A DNA stretch of 64,000 nucleotides from Planococcus sp. ISL-110. Lineage in GTDB: Bacteria > Bacillota > Bacilli > Bacillales_A > Planococcaceae. Shown piece after piece: positions 17,007-26,057 of this stretch (the first letter of the stretch is position 1; the number at the start of each line of letters is the position of its first letter). The position numbers and the translations under genes are program-made. Location: positions 1-64,000 of the forward strand of contig NZ_JAGGPX010000014.1 of assembly GCF_018613575.1 (NCBI RefSeq), read 5' to 3'. The notes under the pieces were generated by a model. It did not search any database and had not been told where the DNA came from. It was given only the letters and a program-made list of their open reading frames with translations.

Positions 17007-17040
17007 AATCCCCCGCAGAGTGCTGCGGGGGATTTTTTGT
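17007..17040 (+). terminator. Riboswitch-controlled terminator
   Basis: ATCCCCCGCAG and CTGCGGGGGAT form an 11-bp stem with an AGTG loop and a T-run. It lies about 70 bases after the aptamer, as expected for a transcription-attenuating expression platform. Confidence 0.9.
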
Positions 17041-17123
17041 TAAAAGTGATTTCTTATAGAGATTCAGAGGCTTCCTTAGCAAAAAAATAACTTTGTATTA
17101 CCAAGATGACTTTTTAGAAGAAA

Positions 17124-17230
17124 GGCGAAAGGCGGCGACTCCTGCTGGAAAGCGGAGTGATGAGACCCCGCAGGAGCTTGCGACGAGGAGGCTCAGCGCT
17201 TCGCCCGCGGAAAGCGTCCGCCTGTAGCGA
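17124..17230 (+). repeat. R3 GC-rich repeat between the riboswitch terminator and btuF
   Basis: Has the conserved ends GGCGGCGACTCCTGC and GCCCGCGGAAAGCGTCCGCC shared with 28643-28762, and a middle CCCCGCAGGAGC segment typical of a repeat common in Bacillales genomes (recalled, not searched). It lies in the leader, so any anti-terminated transcript contains it. Confidence 0.75.
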
Positions 17231-17293
17231 TTTCTTCGGTCGTTCACTTGTTATAACCAGATAAACAGTAAAAATATCAAGGGGGATTTATTT

Positions 17294-18271
17294 ATGAAGA
17301 AGATTTGGAAGTTTGGTGCAACAGCAGGATTGGCCGCAGTTTTAATGGCGGGTTGCGGAGAAACAGCAGCGCCTGAAGAAGAACAGGACGTCGAAACGCC
17401 AGCAGAACCGCCGACAGAAGTGGCGGACGTTGAATATCCAGTGACCTTGACGGATGCGGTCGGGGATGAGGTTGTCATTGAGGAAGAACCAGAAGCCATC
17501 GTCTCGATGATGCCGTCAAATACAGAAATCGCCTATGAATTAGGATTGGGTGACAAAATGGTTGGGGTTTCGGATTTTGATAATTATCCGGAAGAAGCCA
17601 CAGAAGTCGAGAAAATCGGCGGCCAGGAATTCAATGTGGAAAAAATCATCAGCCTTCAGCCGGACCTTGTGCTCGCACATGAATCCGGACTGGGTGTTGG
17701 CGAGGCAGGACTGCAGCAATTGCGTGATGCGGGCCTTGATGTGTTCGTCGTCAATAATGCAGTCAGCTTTGAAGAAGTCTATGATTCCATCACAGTAATC
17801 GCGCAAGCGACAGGCGCCATGGAAGAGGCGGAAAGTATCGTTTCGGAAATGGAGTTCCAAGTGGCTGAAATCGAAGAACTGGCAAGTACGATCGAAGAGC
17901 CAAAAACTGTCTTCCTGGAAGTCGGCAGCCAGCCGGATATCTATACGACAGGAAGCGGAACGTTTATGGATGAAATGCTGACGCTCATCAATGCTGAAAA
18001 TGTCGCAGGCGATATGGAAGGCTGGGTCAGCATGGATCCGGAAGCCATCGTTGCTGCTAATCCGGATGTCATCATTACAACAGAAGGCAGCTATGTCGAG
18101 GATGCCGTTGATCAAATCAAATCACGCAGCGGCTTTGCAGAAGTGACTGCTGTCAAAGAAGAGGCAGTCTACAACCTGGATTCGGATATGCTCACCCGTT
18201 CAGGCCCACGCTTGTCGGAAGGGCTGATGGAAATGGCGAAGGTTGTTTATCCTGACGTGTTCAATGAGTAA
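17294..18271 (+). CDS. btuF: Cobalamin/cobamide ABC transporter, substrate-binding lipoprotein BtuF
   Basis: A 325-residue lipoprotein. The signal peptide ends in LMAGC with the lipidated Cys at 21, followed by an acidic Glu/Pro-rich linker and a helical-backbone (class III) binding fold that begins YPVTLTDAVGDEVVIEEEPEAI. It should capture corrinoids outside the membrane and hand them to BtuC-BtuD. A siderophore or haem ligand is possible for the fold, but the riboswitch and the B12 genes behind it settle the role. It overlaps btuC by 8 bases. AAGGGGGAT lies before the ATG. Confidence 0.9.
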   Translation: MKKIWKFGATAGLAAVLMAGCGETAAPEEEQDVETPAEPPTEVADVEYPVTLTDAVGDEVVIEEEPEAIVSMMPSNTEIAYELGLGDKMVGVSDFDNYPEEATEVEKIGGQEFNVEKIISLQPDLVLAHESGLGVGEAGLQQLRDAGLDVFVVNNAVSFEEVYDSITVIAQATGAMEEAESIVSEMEFQVAEIEELASTIEEPKTVFLEVGSQPDIYTTGSGTFMDEMLTLINAENVAGDMEGWVSMDPEAIVAANPDVIITTEGSYVEDAVDQIKSRSGFAEVTAVKEEAVYNLDSDMLTRSGPRLSEGLMEMAKVVYPDVFNE

Positions 18272-19256
18272 AAGTGTTCTGGCATACAGCGTCTCACTGC
18301 TGATTTTAGCAGGAGCCGTTTTGCTTGGTGTGACGGTCGGAACGGTATCGATATCACCGGTCGTGCTGTGGAATCCTTCGGCGGATGAGGCGGCAGCTAA
18401 TATCTTATGGAATATCCGCATGCCGCGTGTCATTTTGGCAGGGCTTGTCGGTGCGGCGCTGGCGATTGCCGGTGCTGCGTTCCAAGGGCTTCTGAAAAAT
18501 CCATTGGCCGATCCTTACACCCTGGGAGTGTCTTCCGGTGCCTCCGTCGGCGCTGTGATGACGCTCTTTTTTGGTATTTCCATCCCGTTTCTGGGGCCAT
18601 TTACGTTGCCGGTCATGAGCATGATCGGCGCATTGCTGACGATGCTTGCCGTCATGAGCTTTGCCAAGCTGGTGGATCGTTCCATGAAAATGGAAACTGT
18701 TATTTTGACCGGAATCATCTTCAGCTCGTTTCTCGGTTCTATTATTTCCCTGATGATTGCGTTAACTGGCGAAGAGCTGCGCCAGATCATCGGCTGGCTG
18801 CTGGGCAGTGTGTCGATGCGCGGCTGGCCATATGTACGGATGGCCTTGCCGTTCGTATTGATCGGTTCGTTCGTCTTGTGGCTGAAAAGACGTGAATTGA
18901 ACGCCATGCTGTTCGGCGAAGAACGTGCGCAGCATCTGGGAGTGGACGTCAAAAAAAGCAAAATGGCCATCTTGATCGGCGGTTCGGTATTGACGGGAGC
19001 AGCTGTGTCGGTTTCCGGCACGATCGGATTTGTCGGCTTAGTGGTTCCGCATATGACCCGTCTGCTTTGGGGATCGGACCATCGCCACGTTTTGCCTCTG
19101 TCGTTCATTAACGGAGCGGCACTGTTGATCGTCTGTGATTTGGTGTCACGAACCATCATTTCACCGACCGAATTGCCGATTGGCGTTATTACTGCATTTA
19201 TCGGGGCGCCGGTATTTGCCTTCATCTTTTTCCGACAACGCAAAGGAGGGGCTTGA
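18264..19256 (+). CDS. btuC: Cobalamin/cobamide ABC transporter, permease BtuC (FecCD family)
   Basis: A 330-residue permease with about ten membrane helices of the FecCD/BtuC type. The family motifs NPLADPYTLGVSSGASVGA and GLVVPHMTRLLWGSDHRHVLP (ATPase coupling region) are visible. The start ATG overlaps the btuF end; an earlier in-frame ATG would extend further into btuF without a better site. Its end overlaps the ATPase gene by four bases, so the three transporter parts are translated as a block. Confidence 0.93.
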   Translation: MSKSVLAYSVSLLILAGAVLLGVTVGTVSISPVVLWNPSADEAAANILWNIRMPRVILAGLVGAALAIAGAAFQGLLKNPLADPYTLGVSSGASVGAVMTLFFGISIPFLGPFTLPVMSMIGALLTMLAVMSFAKLVDRSMKMETVILTGIIFSSFLGSIISLMIALTGEELRQIIGWLLGSVSMRGWPYVRMALPFVLIGSFVLWLKRRELNAMLFGEERAQHLGVDVKKSKMAILIGGSVLTGAAVSVSGTIGFVGLVVPHMTRLLWGSDHRHVLPLSFINGAALLIVCDLVSRTIISPTELPIGVITAFIGAPVFAFIFFRQRKGGA

Positions 19257-20725
19257 CCATGCTTGAAATCAATGGACTAACAGGTGGCTACGGCGAAAAA
19301 AACATCGTCAAGGATGTGTCGTTCACTGTCAATAAAGGCTCTATTCTCGGTATTCTGGGGCCGAATGGCAGCGGCAAATCGACCTTGATGAAACTGATCA
19401 GTGGTGTGCTGCCAGCCTCAGCTGGAGAAGTTCAGATTGATGGCAAATCGATCGCTGATTTTCCGGCAAAAGAACTGGCCAGAAAAATGGCGGTATTGCC
19501 TCAATTGCACGCCCACGCTTTTGCCCATACGGTCCGCGAAACAGTATCGCTTGGCAGGTATCCACATCAGGACGGCTGGTTTTCTTCCTGGTCGGAAGAA
19601 GATGAGCATGCCGTCGTGGAAGCGATGCGTTTGATGGATATCAGCCATTATGAAAAAACTCAAATCGACCGGATGTCGGGTGGTGAACAACAGCGCGTCT
19701 TTGTGGCACAAGCTTTGGCGCAGGATGCAGGCATTCTGCTGCTGGATGAGCCAACCAACCACCTGGACATCAACCATCAAAAGGAATTGCTCGATACCAT
19801 CAAAAAGCAGGCCATTGAAAAAGATTTGACGATTGTCTCCATTTTCCACGACATCAACCTGGCGTCCATGTATTGCGACCAGTTGCTGCTGCTGGATCAG
19901 GGTGGCGTTGTCCGGATCGGTGAACCACATGAAGTGGTTCGGGAGCATGATATCGAAATGGTCTACAACACGCGTGTCAGCAACCATCCGCATCCGGAAT
20001 TGCCGAAACCGCAGATTACTTTATTGCCGGGAGTTGAACGGGAATCCTTCGTGACCCGTATCCGCGCCGAGGAGTTTCAGGTTTCAGAAGGAATGGTGCT
20101 GTACCAGAGCCCGATTCCATTGAAGACCGTTTCTTCAGCTGTGGTCAATGCAGGCTCGGGTTGGTTCCGCAATTTCATGAACCGTCACGTGGATGCTTTT
20201 TATAACATCAATGACAGCGTCAAGGAAATGTCAGAGTTTATTGAACAAAGCGGCCTCAAAACGACAGATACAGTGGGAATGATGACAGCGGTCCAAACCC
20301 AAGACGCCATCGTCAAAGAATACGAAGGTCCTTTCGGATCTGTGGTCATCGCTGTGACGGCAGGCGTTGGAAACGGTGTGGACGTCTCGAAAGCCGTTGA
20401 GCGCACGCTGCGCGTCGGCACCATCAATACATGGATCATGGTCAACGGCATTTTGTCGGACGAAGCCTTTATTCAGGCGATGATTACCGCGACCGAAGCC
20501 AAAACGAAAGCGCTTCACCAAGAGCAGGTCAAAGATCCATTAACCGGAACGATTGCCACCGGAACCTCCACCGACAGCTGTCTGGTAGCGGCAACGCAGC
20601 AGGGAGAACATCTGCCATACGCAGGTCCAATCACCGAACTTGGAAAACTGATCGGTGTCGGTGTTTTTGAGTGCACCGTTGAAGCGCTTAAAATGTATCA
20701 AATGGCGAAAGTAAGAAGCCTATGA
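19253..20725 (+). CDS. BtuD ATPase fused to adenosylcobinamide amidohydrolase CbiZ
   Basis: A 490-residue fusion. Residues about 1-255 are an ABC ATPase: Walker A GPNGSGKST at 36-44, signature MSGGE at 141-145, Walker B ILLLDEP ending at 165-166, and the switch His in FHDINLA. Residues about 265-490 match CbiZ (SSAVVNAGSGWFRNFMNRHV, then TVGMMTAVQTQD and GTIATGTSTDSCLVAA). CbiZ cuts the nucleotide loop from imported cobamides so that the corrinoid can be rebuilt with the cell's own lower ligand. The same fusion exists in Bacillus (YvrA-like). It couples import to remodelling. Confidence 0.92.
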   Translation: MTMLEINGLTGGYGEKNIVKDVSFTVNKGSILGILGPNGSGKSTLMKLISGVLPASAGEVQIDGKSIADFPAKELARKMAVLPQLHAHAFAHTVRETVSLGRYPHQDGWFSSWSEEDEHAVVEAMRLMDISHYEKTQIDRMSGGEQQRVFVAQALAQDAGILLLDEPTNHLDINHQKELLDTIKKQAIEKDLTIVSIFHDINLASMYCDQLLLLDQGGVVRIGEPHEVVREHDIEMVYNTRVSNHPHPELPKPQITLLPGVERESFVTRIRAEEFQVSEGMVLYQSPIPLKTVSSAVVNAGSGWFRNFMNRHVDAFYNINDSVKEMSEFIEQSGLKTTDTVGMMTAVQTQDAIVKEYEGPFGSVVIAVTAGVGNGVDVSKAVERTLRVGTINTWIMVNGILSDEAFIQAMITATEAKTKALHQEQVKDPLTGTIATGTSTDSCLVAATQQGEHLPYAGPITELGKLIGVGVFECTVEALKMYQMAKVRSL

Positions 20726-21675
20726 TTTCGCATCTCGCCGCAATTGCCATGGGCTTGGCCATCGACCGAATTGTTGGAGATCCGCCAAATTGGCCGCATC
20801 CGGTTCGCTGGATCGGCAGCGCAATCCGCAGGCTGACCAAACGTTGGAATTATGGGCCGAACGTTTTCCGAAATGGCTTTTTGCTGCTCGGGACCATGGC
20901 CCTTCTGGTGTTTCTGGTCGTTTACGCGATTGTCGCGCTGGCTTATTCAGTGAATATCTTCGCAGGAATTGCCGTTGAAGCCTTGCTGATCGCTTCAGGC
21001 CTCGCCCAGAAGAGCCTGAAGGATGCAGCGCTGGATGTTTACGAGCCGCTTGTGGATGGAAACATGGCACTGGCACGTGAAAAGCTGTCCTGGATCGTCG
21101 GCAGGGATACAGCGGATTTGGATGAAAGTAGAATCACAAGAGGTGTCGTCGAAACGGTTTCGGAAAACACCAGTGATGGAGTGACGGCGCCGTTGTTCTG
21201 GGCTTTCCTGCTCGGCGCGCCGGGGTTGTGGCTGTATAAAGCCGTCAATACGCTCGATTCGATGGTCGGCTACCGGAATGAAGAATTCGAGAAGTTTGGC
21301 TTTGCATCAGCAAAAGCGGACGATGTCCTGAACTTTATTCCGAGCCGCCTGACCGGTGTTCTGATTTTGCTGATGACGGAAAACAAGCGATCACTAACCT
21401 TGCGTCAGCGTTTTGCGGAATGGCTGCGGGATGCGCCAAAGCATCCGAGTCCGAACAGCGGTTGGCTTGAAGCGGCAACTGCCGTGCAATTGGGCGTAGA
21501 GCTCGGTGGGCTGAACCGTTACCGAGGAATCGAGTCGCATCGAGCACGTATGGGAACGCCGGTTTATCCGCTCGAAGCCCATCACATCAATGAAACCATC
21601 AGCCATATGCAAACGGTCACCATTGGCTTTTTCATTTTATTCGCTTTAGGAGGGATCTTGTTTGGAGTTGCCTAA
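20722..21675 (+). CDS. cbiB: Adenosylcobinamide-phosphate synthase CbiB
   Basis: A 317-residue integral membrane protein that attaches aminopropanol phosphate to adenosylcobyric acid. The N-terminal AIDRIVGDPPNWPHPVRWIG, central ENTSDGVTAPLFWAF and GYRNEEFEKFGFASAKADDVLNFIPSRL motifs are all family signatures (each seen in place). It overlaps btuD-cbiZ by four bases and cobD by 14, part of a tightly packed operon. Confidence 0.95.
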   Translation: MISHLAAIAMGLAIDRIVGDPPNWPHPVRWIGSAIRRLTKRWNYGPNVFRNGFLLLGTMALLVFLVVYAIVALAYSVNIFAGIAVEALLIASGLAQKSLKDAALDVYEPLVDGNMALAREKLSWIVGRDTADLDESRITRGVVETVSENTSDGVTAPLFWAFLLGAPGLWLYKAVNTLDSMVGYRNEEFEKFGFASAKADDVLNFIPSRLTGVLILLMTENKRSLTLRQRFAEWLRDAPKHPSPNSGWLEAATAVQLGVELGGLNRYRGIESHRARMGTPVYPLEAHHINETISHMQTVTIGFFILFALGGILFGVA

Positions 21676-22741
21676 TCACGGAGCCAATCCGCTGCGTCTG
21701 TACAAACAGGCTGGAATCAGCCCACCACAACAGATTTTGGATTTTAGTGAAAACGTCCATCCATTTGGGCCACCAGCATTTCTGGCTGAACGATGGCCCG
21801 AAATGCTGGCATTAATCGCTTCTTATCCGGATCCGGACGGAGAACCGTTCCGCACCGCGGCTGCAGAATTTCACCATGTTGCGGTCAGCCAAGTGGCTGT
21901 CGGGAACGGTGCGGCTGAGGTATTTACCTGGCTGGCCAGAAGATACCGCAGCCAACAGGTGGTACTGGTCGAGCCAGCGTTTTCCGAATACCGCCAAACG
22001 CTGGAAGCGGAAAATGTCAGGATTCGAGAGATTCAACTGCAACCGGAAAGTGGCTGGCAATTGACGGACCAAAACGTTAGGGACGCAATTCGTGGGTATG
22101 CAGCGCTGTATATCTGCAACCCGCATAATCCCACCGGCGTTTTACTGGATACCGAAACACTGCAGAGAATGGCGCAGGCTTGCCTGGAACATGAGTGTGA
22201 ACTCGTCATTGATGAAGCTTTTATCGATTTTATTGGTGAGGCAGCATCCTTTATGCCGCTTTTAGAAGAGTTTCCGAATGTCATCATTGTCCGTTCGATG
22301 ACCAAAATGTACGCCATTCCTGGACTGCGCCTCGGCTATGTGGTGAGCCAAGCCGAAACGATTGGACAACTGAAACAGGGAGCAGCGCATTGGAACGTCA
22401 ATGGCTTATCCGCCTCCATCGGCGCTGATCTTTTAAAAGAAACGGCTTACCGCAGTAAAATCATCCAAGCCGCATCGCAAGAACGCCAGAAAATGCAGCA
22501 GTTTTTGGAAGCGAATCACTGCCGGACAAGCGATTCTGCGGTCAATTTTCTGTCGTTTCAGCTGCCCGATCCGAATAGCTCCCGTGCATTTTTTACAGAC
22601 CTTCTGAAAGACGGAATTGTCCTGAGGCATACCGAGTCGTTTCGGGGCATGGATGGCAAATGGTTCCGGGTCGGCATGAAGTCAACGGAAAATATGGAAA
22701 AACTCCGGGAGGCGATTACAGGATGGCTCGAGGCCAATTAA
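21662..22741 (+). CDS. cobD: Threonine-phosphate decarboxylase CobD
   Basis: A 359-residue PLP-dependent aminotransferase-fold enzyme that converts L-threonine phosphate into aminopropanol phosphate for CbiB. The N-terminal LDFSENVHPFGPP, the CNPHNPTG stretch and the cofactor-binding Lys in RSMTKMYAIPGLRLGY are visible. It starts with TTG behind AGGAGGG within the end of cbiB. The histidinol-phosphate aminotransferase alternative is weaker given the neighbours. Confidence 0.9.
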   Translation: MELPNHGANPLRLYKQAGISPPQQILDFSENVHPFGPPAFLAERWPEMLALIASYPDPDGEPFRTAAAEFHHVAVSQVAVGNGAAEVFTWLARRYRSQQVVLVEPAFSEYRQTLEAENVRIREIQLQPESGWQLTDQNVRDAIRGYAALYICNPHNPTGVLLDTETLQRMAQACLEHECELVIDEAFIDFIGEAASFMPLLEEFPNVIIVRSMTKMYAIPGLRLGYVVSQAETIGQLKQGAAHWNVNGLSASIGADLLKETAYRSKIIQAASQERQKMQQFLEANHCRTSDSAVNFLSFQLPDPNSSRAFFTDLLKDGIVLRHTESFRGMDGKWFRVGMKSTENMEKLREAITGWLEAN

Positions 22742-23271
22742 TTTTTATCAGCGGCGGAGTCCGCAGCGGAAAAAGTGCTTATGCGGAATCGATTGTCTGC
22801 GCTGCTGGCAACAGCCGAAAAGTCTATTTGGCCAGTGGACAGGCCCGAGATGAAGAAATGAAAGAGCGCATTGAACGCCACCGGCAGGATCGCCAGGAAG
22901 ATGGCTGGCATACAATTGAACAAGCCTATCGTATGGAGAGTGTATTAGGGGAGCTGCAGCCAAACGACCTGGTACTATGGGATTGTGTGACGACCTGGCT
23001 CGCCAATGAACTTTACGAAGGCTGGGAAACAGGTAAGATGTGCTCCGAAATACCGGGTTGCATGGAAGCGAAATGGCGCAGTTTGCAAAAAGCGATTTTT
23101 TGGATGCTGGAGACAGTGGAGTTATTGACGGTCGTCTCGAACGAAGTGCTGGACGACTTCGTGCGCGACGAACTTTATCAAAGCTGGCTCGGACGCATCC
23201 ACATATGGCTCGTGCAGCAAGCCCATCAGGCCATCGAGATGGAAAACGGCCTGGCCTTCAGAAGGAAGTGA
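22723..23271 (+). CDS. cobU: Adenosylcobinamide kinase / GTP guanylyltransferase CobU (Bacilli type)
   Basis: A 182-residue P-loop protein that phosphorylates adenosylcobinamide and then attaches GMP. P-loop GGVRSGKS is at residues 11-18; the guanylylated-His region RIERHRQDR has His53. The SNEV motif is present, but the usual Gly-rich GIVP segment after it is replaced by LDDFVRDELYQS, a divergence I associate with Bacilli. A second CobU-like gene at 26009 keeps the GIVP segment. Overlaps cobD by 19 bases; GGGAGGCG precedes the ATG. Confidence 0.85.
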   Translation: MARGQLIFISGGVRSGKSAYAESIVCAAGNSRKVYLASGQARDEEMKERIERHRQDRQEDGWHTIEQAYRMESVLGELQPNDLVLWDCVTTWLANELYEGWETGKMCSEIPGCMEAKWRSLQKAIFWMLETVELLTVVSNEVLDDFVRDELYQSWLGRIHIWLVQQAHQAIEMENGLAFRRK

Positions 23272-23275
23272 GAAA

Positions 23276-24733
23276 ATGCGCGGAATAATGATTCAAGGTA
23301 CGGCTTCAGATGTCGGAAAAAGCATGATCTGTACAGCTTTTTGCCGGATCTTTTCCGATCAGGGACTAGAAGTGGCGCCTTTTAAATCACAGAACATGTC
23401 GAATAATTCTTATGTAACAGTAAGGGGCGAAGAGATTGGCCGTGCGCAGGGCGTTCAGGCGGAAGCTGCGCGGACGTTGGCTACAGTCGACATGAATCCG
23501 ATTCTGCTGAAGCCTGAAAGCGGCATGAAATCACAGGTGGTCCTATTCGGCAAAAAACTTGAAACGATGGACGGCATGGATTACCGGACCCAGTTTTATG
23601 AAAAAGGGTTGGCGGCAATAGATCAGGCATTGGCGAATTTGGCGCATGATTTTACCCATCTGGTGATTGAAGGAGCCGGCAGCCCGGCAGAAGTCAATTT
23701 GAATGACCGGGAACTGGTTAATATGGCTGTCGCAAAACGCGCGGATGTGCCGGTTATTTTGGTTGCCGATATTGAACGCGGCGGCGTGTTCGCATCGATT
23801 GTCGGAACGCTCGCCTTGATGCCGGAGCTGGAGCGGGTCAAAGGGTTGATCATCAATAAATTCCGAGGCGATGCCCGGCTTTTTGAAGATGGCGTCCGTT
23901 TTCTGGAATCCTATACCGGCATTCCGGTGCTCGGGGTCATTCCCCATCTGCCGAGCCACGAAATCGAGCAGGAAGATTCGCTTGGTATACAGGCCATACA
24001 GCGGATATCCAGAGTTAGAGATGCCATTGAACTGGTCATCTGCCGGCATCCCTTTCTATCGAATTTCACGGATGTCGAACCGTTTCTGAAAGAACCGGAT
24101 GTAACCATACGCTGGGCAGAGACGGTGATTGACATCGGAAAGCCTGATATTCTTTTGCTGCCGGGCACGAAAAGCACCGTTGCGGATCTGCGTTATTGGA
24201 AGGAACAGGGTCTTGGAAGCAAACTCCAAGAGTTGAAGGAGAATGCTTGGATTGTCGGCTTATGCGGAGGATACCAGATGTTTGCTGAAACCTTATCGGA
24301 TCCGGAAGGCCATGACGGCATCGCAGCCGAAAATGAAGCCGGATTTGGCTTGGTGCCGAACATGCATGTTAATTTTGAGAAACAAAAAATTGTCCAACGA
24401 ACCAGTGGCACAGTGAAATTTTCGGATGGGGAAGTAAGTGTGAACGGCTACGAAATCCATCACGGCACAGTAACTGGATCCGATTATCCACTCATAGAAA
24501 GCGGAAGTTTTGGAGAAGGCTATTTCCATGAACAGCTTTTGGGTACACATCTGCACGGGTTTTTCCGTGATCCCCATTGCCGTGCTGCATTCCTGGCACC
24601 AATCCGAAAGCAAAAGAATTTGCCGGAACCATTGCCCGAAACAGTGGCCGATCCTTTTGACCGCTGGGCCAAGCATGTGAAAGAACACCTGGATTGGCAA
24701 AAAGTCGAACAGATCATGGAGGCGGACCAATGA
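23276..24733 (+). CDS. cobQ: Cobyric acid synthase CobQ (CbiP)
   Basis: A 485-residue glutamine-dependent amidotransferase that amidates the corrin ring side chains b, d, e and g. The N-terminal dethiobiotin-synthetase-like domain has P-loop GTASDVGKS at 8-16 and the FKSQNMSNNSYVT motif; the C-terminal class I glutaminase domain has the nucleophile in VGLCGGYQMF and the His of GTHLHGFF. It starts 4 bases after cobU. Its presence without corrin-ring genes suggests it works on salvaged, CbiZ-trimmed or incomplete corrinoids. Confidence 0.94.
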   Translation: MRGIMIQGTASDVGKSMICTAFCRIFSDQGLEVAPFKSQNMSNNSYVTVRGEEIGRAQGVQAEAARTLATVDMNPILLKPESGMKSQVVLFGKKLETMDGMDYRTQFYEKGLAAIDQALANLAHDFTHLVIEGAGSPAEVNLNDRELVNMAVAKRADVPVILVADIERGGVFASIVGTLALMPELERVKGLIINKFRGDARLFEDGVRFLESYTGIPVLGVIPHLPSHEIEQEDSLGIQAIQRISRVRDAIELVICRHPFLSNFTDVEPFLKEPDVTIRWAETVIDIGKPDILLLPGTKSTVADLRYWKEQGLGSKLQELKENAWIVGLCGGYQMFAETLSDPEGHDGIAAENEAGFGLVPNMHVNFEKQKIVQRTSGTVKFSDGEVSVNGYEIHHGTVTGSDYPLIESGSFGEGYFHEQLLGTHLHGFFRDPHCRAAFLAPIRKQKNLPEPLPETVADPFDRWAKHVKEHLDWQKVEQIMEADQ

Positions 24734-25500
24734 ACCGGCAATTGGGAACAGGATTTTTATTGGCGCTTCAATTTTTCTCGGTGATTCCCGTGAAAAAGCA
24801 ATTGCCGATGGAAAAATCCCATATCACCGCTATGTATGCCATGCTGCCATTACTGGGCCTGCTGTTTGGCAGTGTGCTGGCAGGATCGGTATGGCTGCTG
24901 CGGGAAACGACTGACCTTAGTCCATTGCTGATCGGCTTTGCAGTCGTGGCCATCGGTATGGTGCTGAGCGGCGGCTTGCATATGGACGGACTGGCGGATG
25001 CGGCAGATGCTTATTTTTCCTATCAGGACCGGGAGAAACGTTTGGCTATCATGGGAGACCCGCGGATTGGGGCGTTCGGGACCATGGTGTTGCTGCTGGC
25101 GATTGTCGGGAAAATGATTATCATCGCCGAGTCTATTCAGGCTGTTTCGCTGGTGCTGATTTTCGTTGTTCCGGTGTTGTCGAGAATCGGTTTGTTGGCA
25201 CTGTTCAGCTCGACGCCTTCAGCAAAGCAGGACGGACTGGCGGCATTTTTTCAGCAGTTGGCAGATCATCGGAAACTTCAGCTTACAGCTGTTTGCTTGA
25301 TGGCGATCCTTTTGGCTGCGGTGGTTTGGAACACAACTGTCTGGACTGCACTGATTCTGCTGGCGCTGCTGCTCGTTTCATTTTGGCTTTACCGTGCTTG
25401 GTGTTTGCGGAATTTTCGCGGAGTGACCGGTGATCTGTTCGGTGCTTATGTGGAAGGAGTGGAGATTTTATTATGGATCAGTTTTTTGTTCTTCGTTTAA
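24730..25500 (+). CDS. cobS: Adenosylcobinamide-GDP ribazoletransferase CobS
   Basis: A 256-residue membrane enzyme that joins adenosylcobinamide-GDP to alpha-ribazole(-phosphate), closing the nucleotide loop. The metal-binding motif HMDGLADAADAYFS, followed by IMGDPRIGAFG, is the CobS hallmark. About six hydrophobic segments. The ATG overlaps the cobQ TGA (ATGA), so the start is clear; in-frame codons upstream lie in cobQ. Confidence 0.95.
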   Translation: MNRQLGTGFLLALQFFSVIPVKKQLPMEKSHITAMYAMLPLLGLLFGSVLAGSVWLLRETTDLSPLLIGFAVVAIGMVLSGGLHMDGLADAADAYFSYQDREKRLAIMGDPRIGAFGTMVLLLAIVGKMIIIAESIQAVSLVLIFVVPVLSRIGLLALFSSTPSAKQDGLAAFFQQLADHRKLQLTAVCLMAILLAAVVWNTTVWTALILLALLLVSFWLYRAWCLRNFRGVTGDLFGAYVEGVEILLWISFLFFV

Positions 25501-26057
25501 TTCGGCACGCCCCCACACGAGGCAATCAACAAAAGCGCTATATCGGCTGGACCGATGAAGCAATTCTGCCGTTTGACGCAGAGCCGGACCTGCTGCTGAA
25601 AACTGTCGTGGGCAGCGATTTAAAGCGCTGCCGGCAGACGGCGGCTGTGCTGTTTCCGAATGCGGTCTACAGGGCAAATCGCGAATTGCGGGAATGTCAT
25701 TTTGGGCAATGGGAAACGAAAACCTATGAAGAGCTGAAGGACATTGGGCTTTACCAAAGCTGGATAGACGATCCTTGGGGGATCAGGCCGCCTGGCGGTG
25801 AAAGCCTCGCTGACATGGCAGAGCGGGTCGAACGCGGCATACGGAAACTGCCGGACGATAGGGAAGTTACGTTGGTGCTCCACGGAGGGCCGATCCGCTA
25901 CCTGATGGCAGAGGCCTTGGGTGAAAAGTTTCAAGATCAAATTGCGCTGCACGGCGGTTGCCACACCTTAACTTGGGAAAGCCGCCAAGCGTTTGAGGAG
26001 CGTGCATTATGCACATCGTTTTCGGTGGAGCCTTTAACGGCAAACGGCAATATGTGA
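25473..26057 (+). CDS. cobC: Alpha-ribazole-phosphate phosphatase CobC (histidine phosphatase family)
   Basis: A 194-residue phosphoglycerate-mutase-like phosphatase. The catalytic RHAPT motif has its phosphorylated His12; the second His is in LVLHGGPIRYL. In B12 assembly it removes the 5' phosphate from alpha-ribazole phosphate or cobalamin phosphate. It overlaps the end of cobS by 28 bases and the next gene by 49. The fold is shared with unrelated phosphatases; the operon position makes CobC the best call. Confidence 0.85.
   Translation: MDQFFVLRLIRHAPTRGNQQKRYIGWTDEAILPFDAEPDLLLKTVVGSDLKRCRQTAAVLFPNAVYRANRELRECHFGQWETKTYEELKDIGLYQSWIDDPWGIRPPGGESLADMAERVERGIRKLPDDREVTLVLHGGPIRYLMAEALGEKFQDQIALHGGCHTLTWESRQAFEERALCTSFSVEPLTANGNM

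Noticed and set aside
16733-17059. Open frames across the cobalamin riboswitch
   Set aside because: They cross the conserved aptamer and terminator and have no start signals.
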